A stretch of DNA of 47,499 nucleotides from JANWWM01 sp046719715 (GCA_046719715.1 JBDNCJ010000023.1:1-47499); one strand, 5' to 3'. Counted from the first letter of the stretch, positions 14,734 to 22,944 are shown. Program-made: numbers and translations. The notes: generated from the letters alone by a model not told the origin.

Positions 14734-15327
14734 ATGAAAAAAGTTCAAGTAGATATTCTCGGTCTCTCGACCAGTCCGCAAAACAACGGCGCATATGCGC
14801 TCATTTTGCACGAAATCGGCGGCAAACGCAAGTTGCCGATTATCATTGGCAGTTTTGAAGCACAAGCGATTGCCCTGAAGCTTGAAAACATCAAAGCTCC
14901 ACGCCCGTTCACGCACGACCTCGTGCGAAGCATTGCCGAAACATTCAACATTACGGTTACGGAAGTCATCATTGATGAATTGAAGAATGAGACGTTTTAC
15001 GCGAAGGTGGTTTGCGAAATGTCGGGGGTGGTTCATGAAATTGACGCGCGTCCAAGCGATGCGATTGCGATTGCGGTTCGATGCGACGCGCCGATTTTCG
15101 TTTCCGACGACGTGATGAACGAAGCGGGAATCGTTGATGAAAAGCAGAGCGAGCAGGTCGGGTTCGTTGGTGCAGAGCGCAAGCAGGAATCCCAAGCCCG
15201 CTCGAGCACGCCACCGTCAAAACTCGATGAACTCAACGAAAAATTGAGCGAGGCAATTTCCAAAGAAGATTATGAAAAAGCGGCGCGGATTCGCGACGAG
15301 ATAAGCAAACTTACAAACAAAGGCTAA
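14734..15327 (+). CDS. Bifunctional nuclease (DUF151) with C-terminal UVR motif
   Basis: A 197-residue protein. Residues 1-135 form the bifunctional nuclease (BFN/DUF151) domain: LPIIIGSFEAQAIALKLE, RPFTHDLVRSIAETF and IDARPSDAIAIAVRCDAPIFV are diagnostic. A variable linker leads to a UVR-type helical hairpin at about 165-195 (LNEKLSEAISKEDYEKAARI), the motif found in UvrB/UvrC and Clp adaptors. Start ATG 14734 matches the family N-terminus (MKKVQVDILGLS); the frame is open further upstream without a family match. BFN proteins have been tied to stress responses and nuclease activity; the exact role here is unknown. Confidence 0.9.
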   Translation: MKKVQVDILGLSTSPQNNGAYALILHEIGGKRKLPIIIGSFEAQAIALKLENIKAPRPFTHDLVRSIAETFNITVTEVIIDELKNETFYAKVVCEMSGVVHEIDARPSDAIAIAVRCDAPIFVSDDVMNEAGIVDEKQSEQVGFVGAERKQESQARSSTPPSKLDELNEKLSEAISKEDYEKAARIRDEISKLTNKG

Positions 15328-15383
15328 TCGCACGCCCTCGCCTTGACTTAAACCGTCTTTAAATTTTCAATGTCTCTTTTTCA

Positions 15384-16364
15384 ATGATTGAAGTGCGTCC
15401 CTATGCGCCGCCGCGCCGTGATGAATGGGATAACTTCGTTCTCCAATCCAACAACGGCACGATTTTTCATCTTCAACGTTTTTTTTCGTATCACCCCGAC
15501 AAACGATTTGAATTTCATCACTTGCTTTTTTACAGCGGCAATCGGCTTTTGGCACTTTTGCCCGCCGCTCTGACCGAAAACGGATCCTGCCTTGAATCGC
15601 CGATGGGCGCAAGCTACGGCGGATTTGTTCTGCCTTGGGAAATGAAATACGTCTTAAACGAGCACCTCGTTGACGCGCTTTTGAATTACGCGCAAAAGCA
15701 AGGCTTCAAGAAACTTTTGCTCACGCACGCGCCGCCGATTTATCAAACAAGGCTCTGCCAAGACATCGACTACGCCCTCGCCTTCAAAGGCTTCGACTTT
15801 GACCGTCATTACATTTCGCACGCGATTCATCTCGAGCCGCGCGAAAATTTTTCGTCGCAGTTTTCCGCCACCGCCCGCCGATACATTCACCAATGCGAGC
15901 GCAATCCCGACCTCTCGGTTCAGCACTGCGAAGGCAAAGAAGGGTTTGACGAATTTTATCCGATTCTTCTCGACAACAAAGCGCGGCACAACGCTAAGCC
16001 GACGCACTCGCTCGATGAACTTCATCGATTGAAATCACTTTTTCCCGACGCAATTCAACTTTTTCTCGTGCGGCACAAAGGCAAAGCCATTGGCGGCTCG
16101 CTGATGTTTTTGTGCAATCCAAACGTCTCGCTTTGTTTTTACAATATGCTTGATTATGAGTTTGAAAAATTGCACCCGATTCATCTTGTGATGAAGCATG
16201 TGGTAGAATGGTCGATTCGAATTGGCTGTCGGTATGTGGATATTGGCGTCTCGCAAAATGTTCAACACGAAAATCAGATGACACCCGCCTATTCGTTGAT
16301 TGAGTTCAAGGAAAAGTTCGCCGCCAAAGGCGTTTTGAGAAGCACTTTCCGAAAATTTCTATGA
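15384..16364 (+). CDS. FemAB/GNAT-like acyltransferase
   Basis: A 326-residue protein with the double GNAT architecture of FemAB-like or CelD-like acyltransferases (PF13480-like). Features are the N-terminal WDNFVLQSNNGTIFHLQRFF, the ESPMGASYGGFVLP strand-turn, and the C-terminal half with IQLFLVRHKGKAIGGSLMF, MKHVVEWSIRIGCRYVDIGVS and FKEKFAAKGVLRS. Such proteins attach amino-acyl or acyl groups in cell-wall or polysaccharide synthesis; the substrate is unknown. It is 9 nt upstream of ispD and probably in one operon with it and pyrB. Confidence 0.8.
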   Translation: MIEVRPYAPPRRDEWDNFVLQSNNGTIFHLQRFFSYHPDKRFEFHHLLFYSGNRLLALLPAALTENGSCLESPMGASYGGFVLPWEMKYVLNEHLVDALLNYAQKQGFKKLLLTHAPPIYQTRLCQDIDYALAFKGFDFDRHYISHAIHLEPRENFSSQFSATARRYIHQCERNPDLSVQHCEGKEGFDEFYPILLDNKARHNAKPTHSLDELHRLKSLFPDAIQLFLVRHKGKAIGGSLMFLCNPNVSLCFYNMLDYEFEKLHPIHLVMKHVVEWSIRIGCRYVDIGVSQNVQHENQMTPAYSLIEFKEKFAAKGVLRSTFRKFL

Positions 16365-16373
16365 GCCTTTGAT

Positions 16374-17114
16374 ATGAACGCACTTGTGATTATTGCCGCT
16401 GGCGGAATGGGAACGCGCATGAATTTGAAGGCAGGCGAAAGCAAGCAGTATCTCAAACTCGGACGCTATCCCGTCTTGCATCATACGCTCAAAGCCTTTG
16501 AGGAGTGCGCCTTTGTTTCATCGATTGCCGTTGCAACGCCGCCCGCTTACCTTTACGAGTTGGTGCGCTTGGTCAATCGTGCGTCGTTCAAAAAAGTGCA
16601 TCACTTCTTGCAGGGCGGCAAAGAGCGTCAGGATTCGATTTTCAACTGCATTGAAGTTTTTGCGGCGGTCTGTGTTGCGATGCGCCCGACCGAGCAACGC
16701 GAAACGGTGATTTTAATTCACGACGGGGCGCGTCCGCTCATTCAGCCCTCCGAAATTGAACGCATTGCCAAAGACGCGCTACGCTTCGGCGCGGCAGTGC
16801 CCGCAACCAAACCCAAAGACACGATTAAACGCATCGACGATTCCGGCGAATTTTTCGGCGAAACCTTAGAGCGAAGTCGCTTACGCCAAGTTCAAACCCC
16901 GCAAGGGTTTCGCGCCCAACTCATCATTGATGCTCATTTCAAAGCCAAAGCCGATTCGTTCTACGCCACCGACGACGCGGCACTCGTCGAGCGTTACTTT
17001 CCCGAACAAAAAATTAAAATCGTTGAAACGGGCTATCACAACCTTAAACTCACCACGCCCGAAGACGTTGAAATCGCCAAGGCGATTATGAAACAGCAAT
17101 CCAAACCTCGTTAA
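16374..17114 (+). CDS. ispD: 2-C-methyl-D-erythritol 4-phosphate cytidylyltransferase
   Basis: A 246-residue enzyme of the MEP isoprenoid pathway, joining CTP and methylerythritol phosphate. Family motifs are all visible: the nucleotide-binding loop AAGGMGTRMN with a downstream SKQYLKL, FLQGGKERQDSIFN, the ILIHDGARPLI motif, VPATKPKDTIKRI, LRQVQTPQGFRAQLI, ATDDAALVE and the C-terminal NLKLTTPEDVEIA. In a phototroph this pathway supplies the chlorophyll tail, quinones and carotenoids. It sits 12 nt ahead of pyrB. Confidence 0.96.
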   Translation: MNALVIIAAGGMGTRMNLKAGESKQYLKLGRYPVLHHTLKAFEECAFVSSIAVATPPAYLYELVRLVNRASFKKVHHFLQGGKERQDSIFNCIEVFAAVCVAMRPTEQRETVILIHDGARPLIQPSEIERIAKDALRFGAAVPATKPKDTIKRIDDSGEFFGETLERSRLRQVQTPQGFRAQLIIDAHFKAKADSFYATDDAALVERYFPEQKIKIVETGYHNLKLTTPEDVEIAKAIMKQQSKPR

Positions 17115-17126
17115 TTTTTCAAGGTT

Positions 17127-18053
17127 ATGCGCCACCTGCTTGGACTTTACGGCGTTTCCGCCGACGACATCACCGCGATATTGGACGACGCGAATCGGTT
17201 TCTGCCCGCGCTTCAACAATCGCCCTCGCAGACGTTCAAAACGCTTTCAGGCAAAACCGTCGCGCTGTGCTTTTTTGAAAACTCCACCCGAACTCGAACG
17301 TCGTTTGACCTTGCAATACGGCGTTTGGGTGCAGGCACGGTAAACTTCGCCGCTTCGACCTCGAGCGTTCAAAAAGGCGAAACGCTTTTAGACACAATCG
17401 CCAACCTTGAAGCGATGAACCTCGACGCCTTCGTCATTCGCCACTCCGATTCGGGCGCGGCGCACCTTGTTGCTAAGCACACTCAGTTACCCGTCATCAA
17501 CGCCGGCGACGGCGCGCACGAACACCCGACCCAAGCCCTGCTCGATATGCTCACGCTCCGCAACACGTTTGGAAGGCTTTCAGGATTGCGCATTCTGATT
17601 ATGGGCGACGTTCTACACAGCCGCGTGGCGCGTTCCAACATCTTCGGATTACGCACGATGGGCGCACACGTCTCGCTTTGCGCGCCGCCCACGCTTCTGC
17701 CCGCCAACATCGACGATTTCGGCGTTTCGCTGTTCAGCAACCTCGCGCACGCCGTTCAAAATTGCGATGCCGCCATCGTCTTGCGTCTGCAACTCGAGCG
17801 CGAAACCGCCGGCTTCATTCCTTCTCTGCGCGAATACACGCGATTCTTCTCGCTCACCGAAGAAGTGCTTGCTCAGCGCGATAAAAAACTCTTCGTCTTG
17901 CACCCCGGTCCGATGAACCGCGAAGTGGAAATTTCAAGTGCCGTCGCCGATAGCGAACTTCACGACAAAGCCTCTCAAAGTTTGATTTTGGAACAAGTAA
18001 CGAGCGGCGTCGCCGTGCGCATGGCGGTTCTGCAACGGCTTCTGTCAAATTGA
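17127..18053 (+). CDS. pyrB: Aspartate carbamoyltransferase catalytic chain
   Basis: A 308-residue catalytic chain that makes carbamoyl-aspartate in pyrimidine synthesis. The carbamoyl-phosphate site FFENSTRTRTSFDLA (residues 49-63) is complete, with SVQKGETLLDT, HPTQALLDMLT, the GDVLHSRVARSN aspartate-site segment and VLHPGPMNREVEIS. No regulatory chain (pyrI) follows. It is probably the last gene of an operon with the FemAB-like gene and ispD; the next 100 nt lead into the decayed IS region. Confidence 0.96.
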   Translation: MRHLLGLYGVSADDITAILDDANRFLPALQQSPSQTFKTLSGKTVALCFFENSTRTRTSFDLAIRRLGAGTVNFAASTSSVQKGETLLDTIANLEAMNLDAFVIRHSDSGAAHLVAKHTQLPVINAGDGAHEHPTQALLDMLTLRNTFGRLSGLRILIMGDVLHSRVARSNIFGLRTMGAHVSLCAPPTLLPANIDDFGVSLFSNLAHAVQNCDAAIVLRLQLERETAGFIPSLREYTRFFSLTEEVLAQRDKKLFVLHPGPMNREVEISSAVADSELHDKASQSLILEQVTSGVAVRMAVLQRLLSN

Positions 18054-18156
18054 GCCTTTTGAATGCTGATGAATGTAGATTGGCGGATTGTTGCTGGATT
18101 TTGAATTCACATAGAATTTCCTAAAATCTAATCTGTAATTTCGAAGCGTGACAAAA

Positions 18157-18387
18157 ATGAAAGAAATGAACCAATCCATTAAAGTAATTGGCATAGACCC
18201 TGCACCGAAAAAAGGACTCACAATTTTTGACGGAACAAATTTCTGTCAAATATCGGGGGCAGATATGAAAAAATATCTTGGTAAGGCGAAACTAGATAGG
18301 GGAAGCGTGTTGATTTGTTGGGATGCACCATTGTCTTTCAATGAAAACCTATCGTTTGGCGAAAAATGTGACAATCTTTACCCATAG
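18157..18387 (+). pseudogene. Hypothetical protein truncated by IS relic
   Basis: The first 76 residues of a conserved-looking soluble protein: VIGIDPAPKKGLTIFDG is followed by RGSVLICWDAPLSFNE, reminiscent of RNase H-like or DUF429-type hypothetical proteins. The frame then ends at TAG 18385-18387, formed where the left inverted repeat of the IS relic begins (AGGCTTGTT from 18386). The remaining part is not found beyond the relic, so the gene is broken and its 3' end lost. The start could also be GTG 18148 or ATG 18166. Confidence 0.6.
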
Positions 18388-18675
18388 GCTTGTTCAGTTG
18401 AAAAAGTTGTAAATTGGCGAAAAAACAACGATGGCAAAATTACCTGTAAGCGTCTCGGAAGCAGACTTTAACGACTATATTTTACCGTATTTGACACACA
18501 AGAAAAATCATAATCGTCAAATAGAAACCGTTTTTGCGTGGCTCGACACCTACAAGCGTATTTTAATTCGATTTGAAGCCCGTGCATCACGATTTAAATC
18601 TTGGTTGCTTATTGCTTCGTTGATAATCAATTTACGCCATGTTCTCAACTAAACGAGTCTTTTGATAACAAGCCT
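18386..18675 (+). mobile_element. Internally deleted IS5-family relic (290 bp)
   Basis: AGGCTTGTT at 18386-18394 is matched by AACAAGCCT at 18667-18675 as a 9-bp terminal inverted repeat. Between them lies a transposase frame that holds only the N- and C-terminal ends of an IS5-type enzyme. No target-site duplication is evident in the flanks (CCAT on the left, CTGA on the right), which fits a deletion or rearrangement at one or both ends. Size and structure resemble a MITE-like derivative. Confidence 0.65.
18431..18652 (+). pseudogene. Fused remnant of IS5-type transposase
   Basis: A 73-residue frame. The first 25 or so residues (LPVSVSEADFNDYILPYL) resemble the N-terminus of IS5-type transposases. 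The rest is the conserved C-terminal end (ETVFAWLDTYKRILIRFE, then ASRFKSWLLIASLIINLR), normally about 250 residues downstream and including the last catalytic Glu region. The DDE core between them is gone and the two ends are joined in frame. The product cannot transpose. Confidence 0.75.
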
Positions 18676-19052
18676 CTGACATTAACAAAAAATCGTAGTA
18701 GACCTCTGTATTTATTATAGAGGATAAACCAAGGCGATTCACTGCTCTGATTAAAGTAATTAAGTGGAAATTGTTGGCTTCCAAAGTCTCTTGCCAATAG
18801 AACCCAGCCATCTTCTGGTTTATTATCATGCAGACCACTCCAAAAATTGCCTTGCGCAGTAATGGGGGTAGCGATGTTTGATGAAAATGTCCCAATCTCA
18901 TTTTGGAACCAAATGTTGAATAGGGGAGTTCGCCAATCCCAATTGGGGTCGGTGTTTGGGTCATTCGGATTGTTTGGTTGACCAAACAAAAGGCTCGGTA
19001 GCAGTCCAAAGAGTGCAACGAGCGCGACGAGAAATCGTTTGAAAGCGTTCAT
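18645..19052 (-). pseudogene. Secreted hypothetical protein, 3' end lost at IS relic
   Basis: Starts with a good signal peptide (FLVALVALFGLLPSLLFGQ, cleavage near residue 24), then an Asn/Asp/Pro-rich stretch (NNPNDPNTDPNWDWRTP) and a globular-looking part (NIWFQNEIGTFSSNI, GWVLLARDFGSQQFPLNYF). The frame enters the IS relic's right inverted repeat after FFVNVR and ends nine residues later at a stop inside the relic, so the original C-terminus is missing. The remaining 125 or so native residues match no family I recognise; by composition it could be an adhesin-like or T9SS-exported protein of this phylum. Confidence 0.6.
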
Positions 19053-19311
19053 TTTTAGAGGTTACCATTTTTAAATTTTCATAGATTTTCAATTAACGGT
19101 GCGAATGACTAACTTGGCTGAAACAAAAATCCGCTATGAGCTTGTCCAAAGACGAGCCCTTCCATCTCTTGAAGGCGTGATTTTGTTGCTCTTGGGAAAA
19201 AGTCAGCGTCACCTGATTTTTTCCCGTTATTTTTTCAAGCGGACGAATTGGTTATGACGTATTCATGATGGAGGCCCTCCTCAAATTTAGGATTGGAAAT
19301 TGCAAGAAAAC
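19053..19311. other. Gap with no assignable gene
   Basis: Two short overlapping frames exist: plus 19105-19257 (50 codons) and an open minus frame at 19093-19251 without a start codon, whose translation (for example SQEQQNHAFKRWKGSSLDKL) looks protein-like. Given the decayed surroundings the minus frame may be a gene fragment, but I cannot identify it. No promoter or RNA is evident. Confidence 0.3.
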
Positions 19312-20463
19312 TTATTTGAGATCCCATCGATATAAACCCGTTACTTGATTGCCATATGGCGCAAATCCTGGTGAGCCGTAACCCGCTAAGAGCATACCTT
19401 TGAAATGCTCAAAAAATACGACCGGCACGTAAAGGTTCGTGTTGTCTATGCCCGGAATAAACCCTTTGAGCAACCCTTCCGACATCGCTTGCCATCCCGT
19501 GCCATCGCGCCACTCCAACACGCCCATACATTGCGTCGACACAAAAAGCCGTTCGCCGGCAAAAGCAATTCCGGTCGTTTCAGTAATTAGGTTAGGTCTG
19601 ACATTCAGGGCGTGTTCCCAATTCGGTAAAGTATCCTTAAAGGGCTCCCATTGGTCATTGACAAGACGTTTAACCCCAGCAGGTCCAATGAAGCCTGCAT
19701 AGACAGTATCATTTTTTATCGTCATAGAGTTGACTGGTGCCAAGAGTTTTTCCCGCTCTGAAAGACCATTGACACAATACTTAAAAACCCACCCATCAAA
19801 TGTGAACATTGGACTACCCACCGATGAAGCACGTTTTCCTCTTACAAAAAGACGTTCCTGATTATTGACAACTTGCTTTAAAAATTTCGCGCCTGCATAA
19901 GGCTGATAGGCTGGGGTAGCTGGTATAGGCAGTATTTGACGGTAAGTACCGTTAGGATATATGATAAAGGTTTCTAATGCTTGAGTCAATGATTGCATCG
20001 CGTAAAGAGAGTCGCGATAAAAAATCATGTCCCCAACAGCTTCTCCATCAGCCAATCTCTCCGGTGTTTGCATGGCTCTTTGCCAAATTCCATTAGGCAA
20101 CATCTTAAAAATTGTGTCGCTACATAGCGCGTAAAGCGTATCGCCGTGCATGGTCATTGGTCCGATTTCACTGTCAAAGCCAGCAATTTTCGTCCAAGTT
20201 TGACCATCGGTGGTTTTATAAACGACGCTGGGGTCGCCAGTCCAGCCCGTGCTTGTGTACCAGTTCACACGAGTATCTCTTGCGGACACATAAAGCGTAT
20301 TATTATGCTGAAGCATATAGCGTATGCTCATTGAGGCGAATTCAGGAATGGCTTGCCACCGAGCAGGCTCGTTTGTTGGCGGAATGACTTCGTTAGGCTT
20401 TTCTTTACAACTGTTTGTAAAGAGCAGTAGGAGTAACGCGGAAAAGAAAATTGAATACTTCAT
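19312..20463 (-). CDS. Lipoprotein, probably beta-propeller
   Basis: A 383-residue exported lipoprotein: signal peptide MKYSIFFSALLLLLFTNSC with the lipid-anchoring Cys19, then a Pro/Glu-rich linker. The mature part holds repeated short blocks such as NNTLYVSARDT, GDTLYALCSDT, RDSLYAMQSL, NDTVYAGFIGP and GERLFVSTQC. This spacing of roughly 40-50 residues between L/V-Y/F-V/A strands is typical of a beta-propeller (sialidase/exo-alpha or WD-like fold). Function unknown; probably on the outer membrane or in the periplasm. A truncated relative of its signal region lies immediately upstream. Confidence 0.75.
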   Translation of the reverse strand: MKYSIFFSALLLLLFTNSCKEKPNEVIPPTNEPARWQAIPEFASMSIRYMLQHNNTLYVSARDTRVNWYTSTGWTGDPSVVYKTTDGQTWTKIAGFDSEIGPMTMHGDTLYALCSDTIFKMLPNGIWQRAMQTPERLADGEAVGDMIFYRDSLYAMQSLTQALETFIIYPNGTYRQILPIPATPAYQPYAGAKFLKQVVNNQERLFVRGKRASSVGSPMFTFDGWVFKYCVNGLSEREKLLAPVNSMTIKNDTVYAGFIGPAGVKRLVNDQWEPFKDTLPNWEHALNVRPNLITETTGIAFAGERLFVSTQCMGVLEWRDGTGWQAMSEGLLKGFIPGIDNTNLYVPVVFFEHFKGMLLAGYGSPGFAPYGNQVTGLYRWDLK

Positions 20464-20466
20464 CGG

Positions 20467-20616
20467 TCAGAGGTGTTTGATTAAAAAAGTTAGAAATGGA
20501 TTTTGATTTGTCGAAGGCTTAGGCATTGGCGTAAGCGGTTGCTCGTTGCAACTGTGTGCAATGAGCAGGAGCAAGAGTGCCAAAGGTAAGCGCGTGATGG
20601 AAAAAGAATACTTCAT
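20467..20616 (-). pseudogene. Truncated lipoprotein: signal peptide plus linker only
   Basis: A 49-codon frame starting MKYSFSITRLPLALLLL, with lipid-anchoring Cys23 in IAHSCNEQ, then a Pro-rich linker and a stop. Both the beginning and the lipobox region resemble those of the full lipoprotein that follows 4 nt downstream on the same strand, so it looks like the 5' remnant of a tandem paralog. It could still yield a tiny lipopeptide. Confidence 0.5.
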
Positions 20617-20738
20617 ACTTCGAGCGTTTTGTTTTGGGCGCGTTTTCTCGTTGTGGGAAAACGGGTCTTTTGTTTTTGAAAATTGAGAAGGAACAAAGTT
20701 CGTAGCAAAGTTACGGCGGGCGTTTCGGCGATGCAAGG

Positions 20739-20762
20739 AAAATCGGCGCTCGATTTTTTTTT
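20739..20762. terminator. Hairpin with T run downstream of the small ORF
   Basis: AAAATCG (20739-20745) and CGATTTT (20751-20757) pair around a 5-nt loop; the plus strand continues as a T run. On the minus strand the stem follows the stop of the 36-codon ORF by about 10 nt and ends in TTTT. It probably ends the tgt transcript or blocks plus-strand read-through. Confidence 0.5.
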
Positions 20763-20770
20763 CGTTAATT

Positions 20771-20881
20771 TTAAGTGCTGATGAAATAAGGCGTTACAGG
20801 GGGAATCGGCTGTTTCGGCTTTTGGCGTCGCAAATTTTGCGATTTAGACATCCGTATAAGAGTTTCCGTATAACGGCGCAT
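20771..20881 (-). CDS. 36-residue basic peptide with strong Shine-Dalgarno
   Basis: ATG 20881 is preceded by AAGGAG with a 5-nt spacer (20887-20892), one of the best ribosome sites in the window, 40 nt after the tgt stop. The peptide starts MRRYTETLIRMSKSQ, has a cluster of Arg/Lys/Gln residues, then a Pro-rich end (PIPPVTPYFIST). It has no Cys, no membrane segment and no family I recognise. It falls below usual length limits and would be missed by ordinary annotation. Real translation is plausible but unproven. Confidence 0.4.
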   Translation of the reverse strand: MRRYTETLIRMSKSQNLRRQKPKQPIPPVTPYFIST

Positions 20882-20920
20882 CGCGTCTCCTTCACTGATG
20901 AGAATGCCTCATTAGCGTTT

Positions 20921-22054
20921 TTACGCTTGCTTATCCGATTTGAATCCCGCCAAAAATTCTTCTTTCCAGTTTTTGAAGTCGCCGCTTAAAATTTTTTCTC
21001 GTGCGGTTTTCGTCAGCCAAAGAAAAAACGAGATGTTTTGAAGCGAGCAGAGTTGCAGTCCGAAAATTTCGTCGACGTTGAGCAGGTGGCGAATGTAGGC
21101 GCGTGAAAAGTTCTGACACACGTAATTCTCAAAGCCTTCATCAATCGGGCGGAAGTCGTGGGTGTATCGGGCGGAGCGAAGGTTGAGCGTTCCGGTTCGG
21201 GTATAGACGCGCCCGTTTCGTCCTTCGCGGGTCGGCATCACACAATCGAACATATCGACACCACGTTCAATCGCATTCAAGATATTTTCAGGCGTGCCAA
21301 CACCCATCAAGTAGCGCGGCTTGTGCTGTGGCAAGTAGCTATGAGAGACTTCAATCATTCGATACATGGCTTCGGCGGGTTCTCCGACGGCGAGTCCGCC
21401 AATCGCGTATCCTTCAAAATCCATTTCCACCAATCGCTTTGTTGAGTCAATGCGCAACGCTTCGTTGGTGCCGCCTTGTGTAATAGCGAAAAGCGTTTGC
21501 TCGTAGCCGTAATGGGGCGCGGTTTTCTCGAGATGAATTTTCGCGCGTTCCGCCCAGCGAATCGTCAGGTCGTTTGATTTTTTCAGATACTCGAATTCGG
21601 CATCGTGCGGCGGACATTCGTCGAGCACCATCATAATATCGCTCCCAATCAAGCGTTGGGTTTCAATCACGTTTTCAGGGGTAAAGAAATGCTTTGAGCC
21701 GTCGATGTGCGATTTGAACAAAACCCCTTCTTCGCTGATTTGACGCAATTCAGACAGCGAGAAGACTTGATAGCCGCCACTATCGGTGAGGATTGGACGC
21801 GACCAACTCATGAACTTGTGCAAGCCGCCTGCTTTGTAGAGTGTTTCGGTGCTTGGACGCAAGTAGAGGTGATATGTGTTGGCGAGAATGATTTGCGCGT
21901 TCATCTCATAGAGTTCGCGCTGCTCGACGGCTTTGACGGAAGCGCGCGTGCCGACGGGCATGAAAATCGGCGTAAGCACCTCGCCATGTGGGAGCGAGAG
22001 TTTTCCAGCACGGGCGCATGTGTGTTTATCGGTGGCTTGAAGTTCGAACTTCAT
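20921..22054 (-). CDS. tgt: tRNA-guanine transglycosylase, zinc site degenerate
   Basis: A 377-residue enzyme that exchanges guanine 34 for preQ1 in Asp, Asn, His and Tyr tRNAs. The catalytic set is intact: ILANTYHLYLRP, the Asp in LTDSGGYQVFSL, FAITQGG, IGGLAVGE, MGVGTPENIL and the nucleophile Asp in DMFDCVMPTREGRNGR. The C-terminal zinc site is not: where E. coli has CDCYTC and a later IHN, this protein has FENYVC and LQN, so only one of four ligands remains. The start at 22054 is set by family length; it overlaps the stop of the transketolase gene, so the two are coupled. Confidence 0.95.
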   Translation of the reverse strand: MKFELQATDKHTCARAGKLSLPHGEVLTPIFMPVGTRASVKAVEQRELYEMNAQIILANTYHLYLRPSTETLYKAGGLHKFMSWSRPILTDSGGYQVFSLSELRQISEEGVLFKSHIDGSKHFFTPENVIETQRLIGSDIMMVLDECPPHDAEFEYLKKSNDLTIRWAERAKIHLEKTAPHYGYEQTLFAITQGGTNEALRIDSTKRLVEMDFEGYAIGGLAVGEPAEAMYRMIEVSHSYLPQHKPRYLMGVGTPENILNAIERGVDMFDCVMPTREGRNGRVYTRTGTLNLRSARYTHDFRPIDEGFENYVCQNFSRAYIRHLLNVDEIFGLQLCSLQNISFFLWLTKTAREKILSGDFKNWKEEFLAGFKSDKQA

Positions 22055-22944
22055 CAAAAGTCGCCGAATCGAGTTGGTGGCAGTTCGTTCAAGGCTTTTG
22101 CTTCGTGCTCTTTGGACGGCGGTTTTCCGTGCCAATTCGTGCCGTCGGGCATGGTGCCTTCGAAGAAAGAAACGCCTTTGCCCATGATGGTTTTGGCTAA
22201 AATGACGATAGGTTTTTCTTTGCGCGTGAGCGTTTGGGCAAGTTGAATGGTGTTCAAAAATTCTGCAATGTTATTGCCATCGCACTCCAAGACTATCCAG
22301 CCGAAGGCTTTCCATTTATCGGCAAAAGGTTCGACACCCATCACTTTTCGGACTTCACCATCAATTTGCTGATTGTTGCAATCGACGATGCCGATGAGAT
22401 TATCGACCTTGTGATGCGCCGCCGACATTGCCGCTTCCCAGATTTGTCCTTCTTGACATTCGCCGTCGCCCATCAAGCAATAGACGAAGTTCGAACTTTT
22501 GTTTAAGCGAAATCCTAAAGCCGCGCCGACTGCCGCCGAAAGCCCTTGCCCGAGCGAGCCTGACGCAATGCGGATTCCGGGCAAGTGCGTATCGGTTGCA
22601 GGGTGTCCTTGCAAGCGCGAGTTAATTTTGCGGAAGGTGGCTAACTCAGCGAGCGGGAAATACCCTGCACGCGCCAGCGTGGCATACCAAACGGGCGAGA
22701 TGTGTCCGTTGGAAAGAAAGAGAAAATCTTGATGCAGGTCGTTCCAAAACGTGTGAGGATTATGTTTCAAGACCTTGAAATAAAGCGCGGTGAAAATATC
22801 TGCCATGCCGAGCGAGCCGCCGGTGTGTCCGGATTGCGCCAGCGTGAGCATGCGGATAATGTCGCGTCGGATTTGCCCTGCCATTTCGGCGAGGTCTTCG
22901 GTCGTTTCCAATTTGGGCGGCGCGTAGATTTCGGTTTCTATCAT
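22054..22944 (-). CDS. Transketolase, N-terminal subunit
   Basis: A 296-residue protein equal to the thiamine-diphosphate-binding half of transketolase, here as a separate subunit. Motifs: QSGHTGGSLGMADI, FLSNGHISPVWYA, RLQGHPATDTHLPGI, SGSLGQGLSAAVG, the ThDP/Mg site GDGECQEGQIWEA with VDCNNQQIDG, and KTIMGKGVSFFE. It needs a C-terminal partner (pyrimidine-binding and C domains), which is not in this window; normally that gene follows directly, so separation by tgt is unusual. It overlaps tgt by 1 nt. Confidence 0.92.
   Translation of the reverse strand: MIETEIYAPPKLETTEDLAEMAGQIRRDIIRMLTLAQSGHTGGSLGMADIFTALYFKVLKHNPHTFWNDLHQDFLFLSNGHISPVWYATLARAGYFPLAELATFRKINSRLQGHPATDTHLPGIRIASGSLGQGLSAAVGAALGFRLNKSSNFVYCLMGDGECQEGQIWEAAMSAAHHKVDNLIGIVDCNNQQIDGEVRKVMGVEPFADKWKAFGWIVLECDGNNIAEFLNTIQLAQTLTRKEKPIVILAKTIMGKGVSFFEGTMPDGTNWHGKPPSKEHEAKALNELPPTRFGDF

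Noticed and set aside
18386..18675. A complete functional insertion sequence
   Set aside because: The transposase lacks its DDE core, and no target-site duplication is visible.
19105..19257. A 50-codon plus-strand gene
   Set aside because: No Shine-Dalgarno or family signal, and the opposite strand gives an equally plausible fragment; recorded only as part of a gap.
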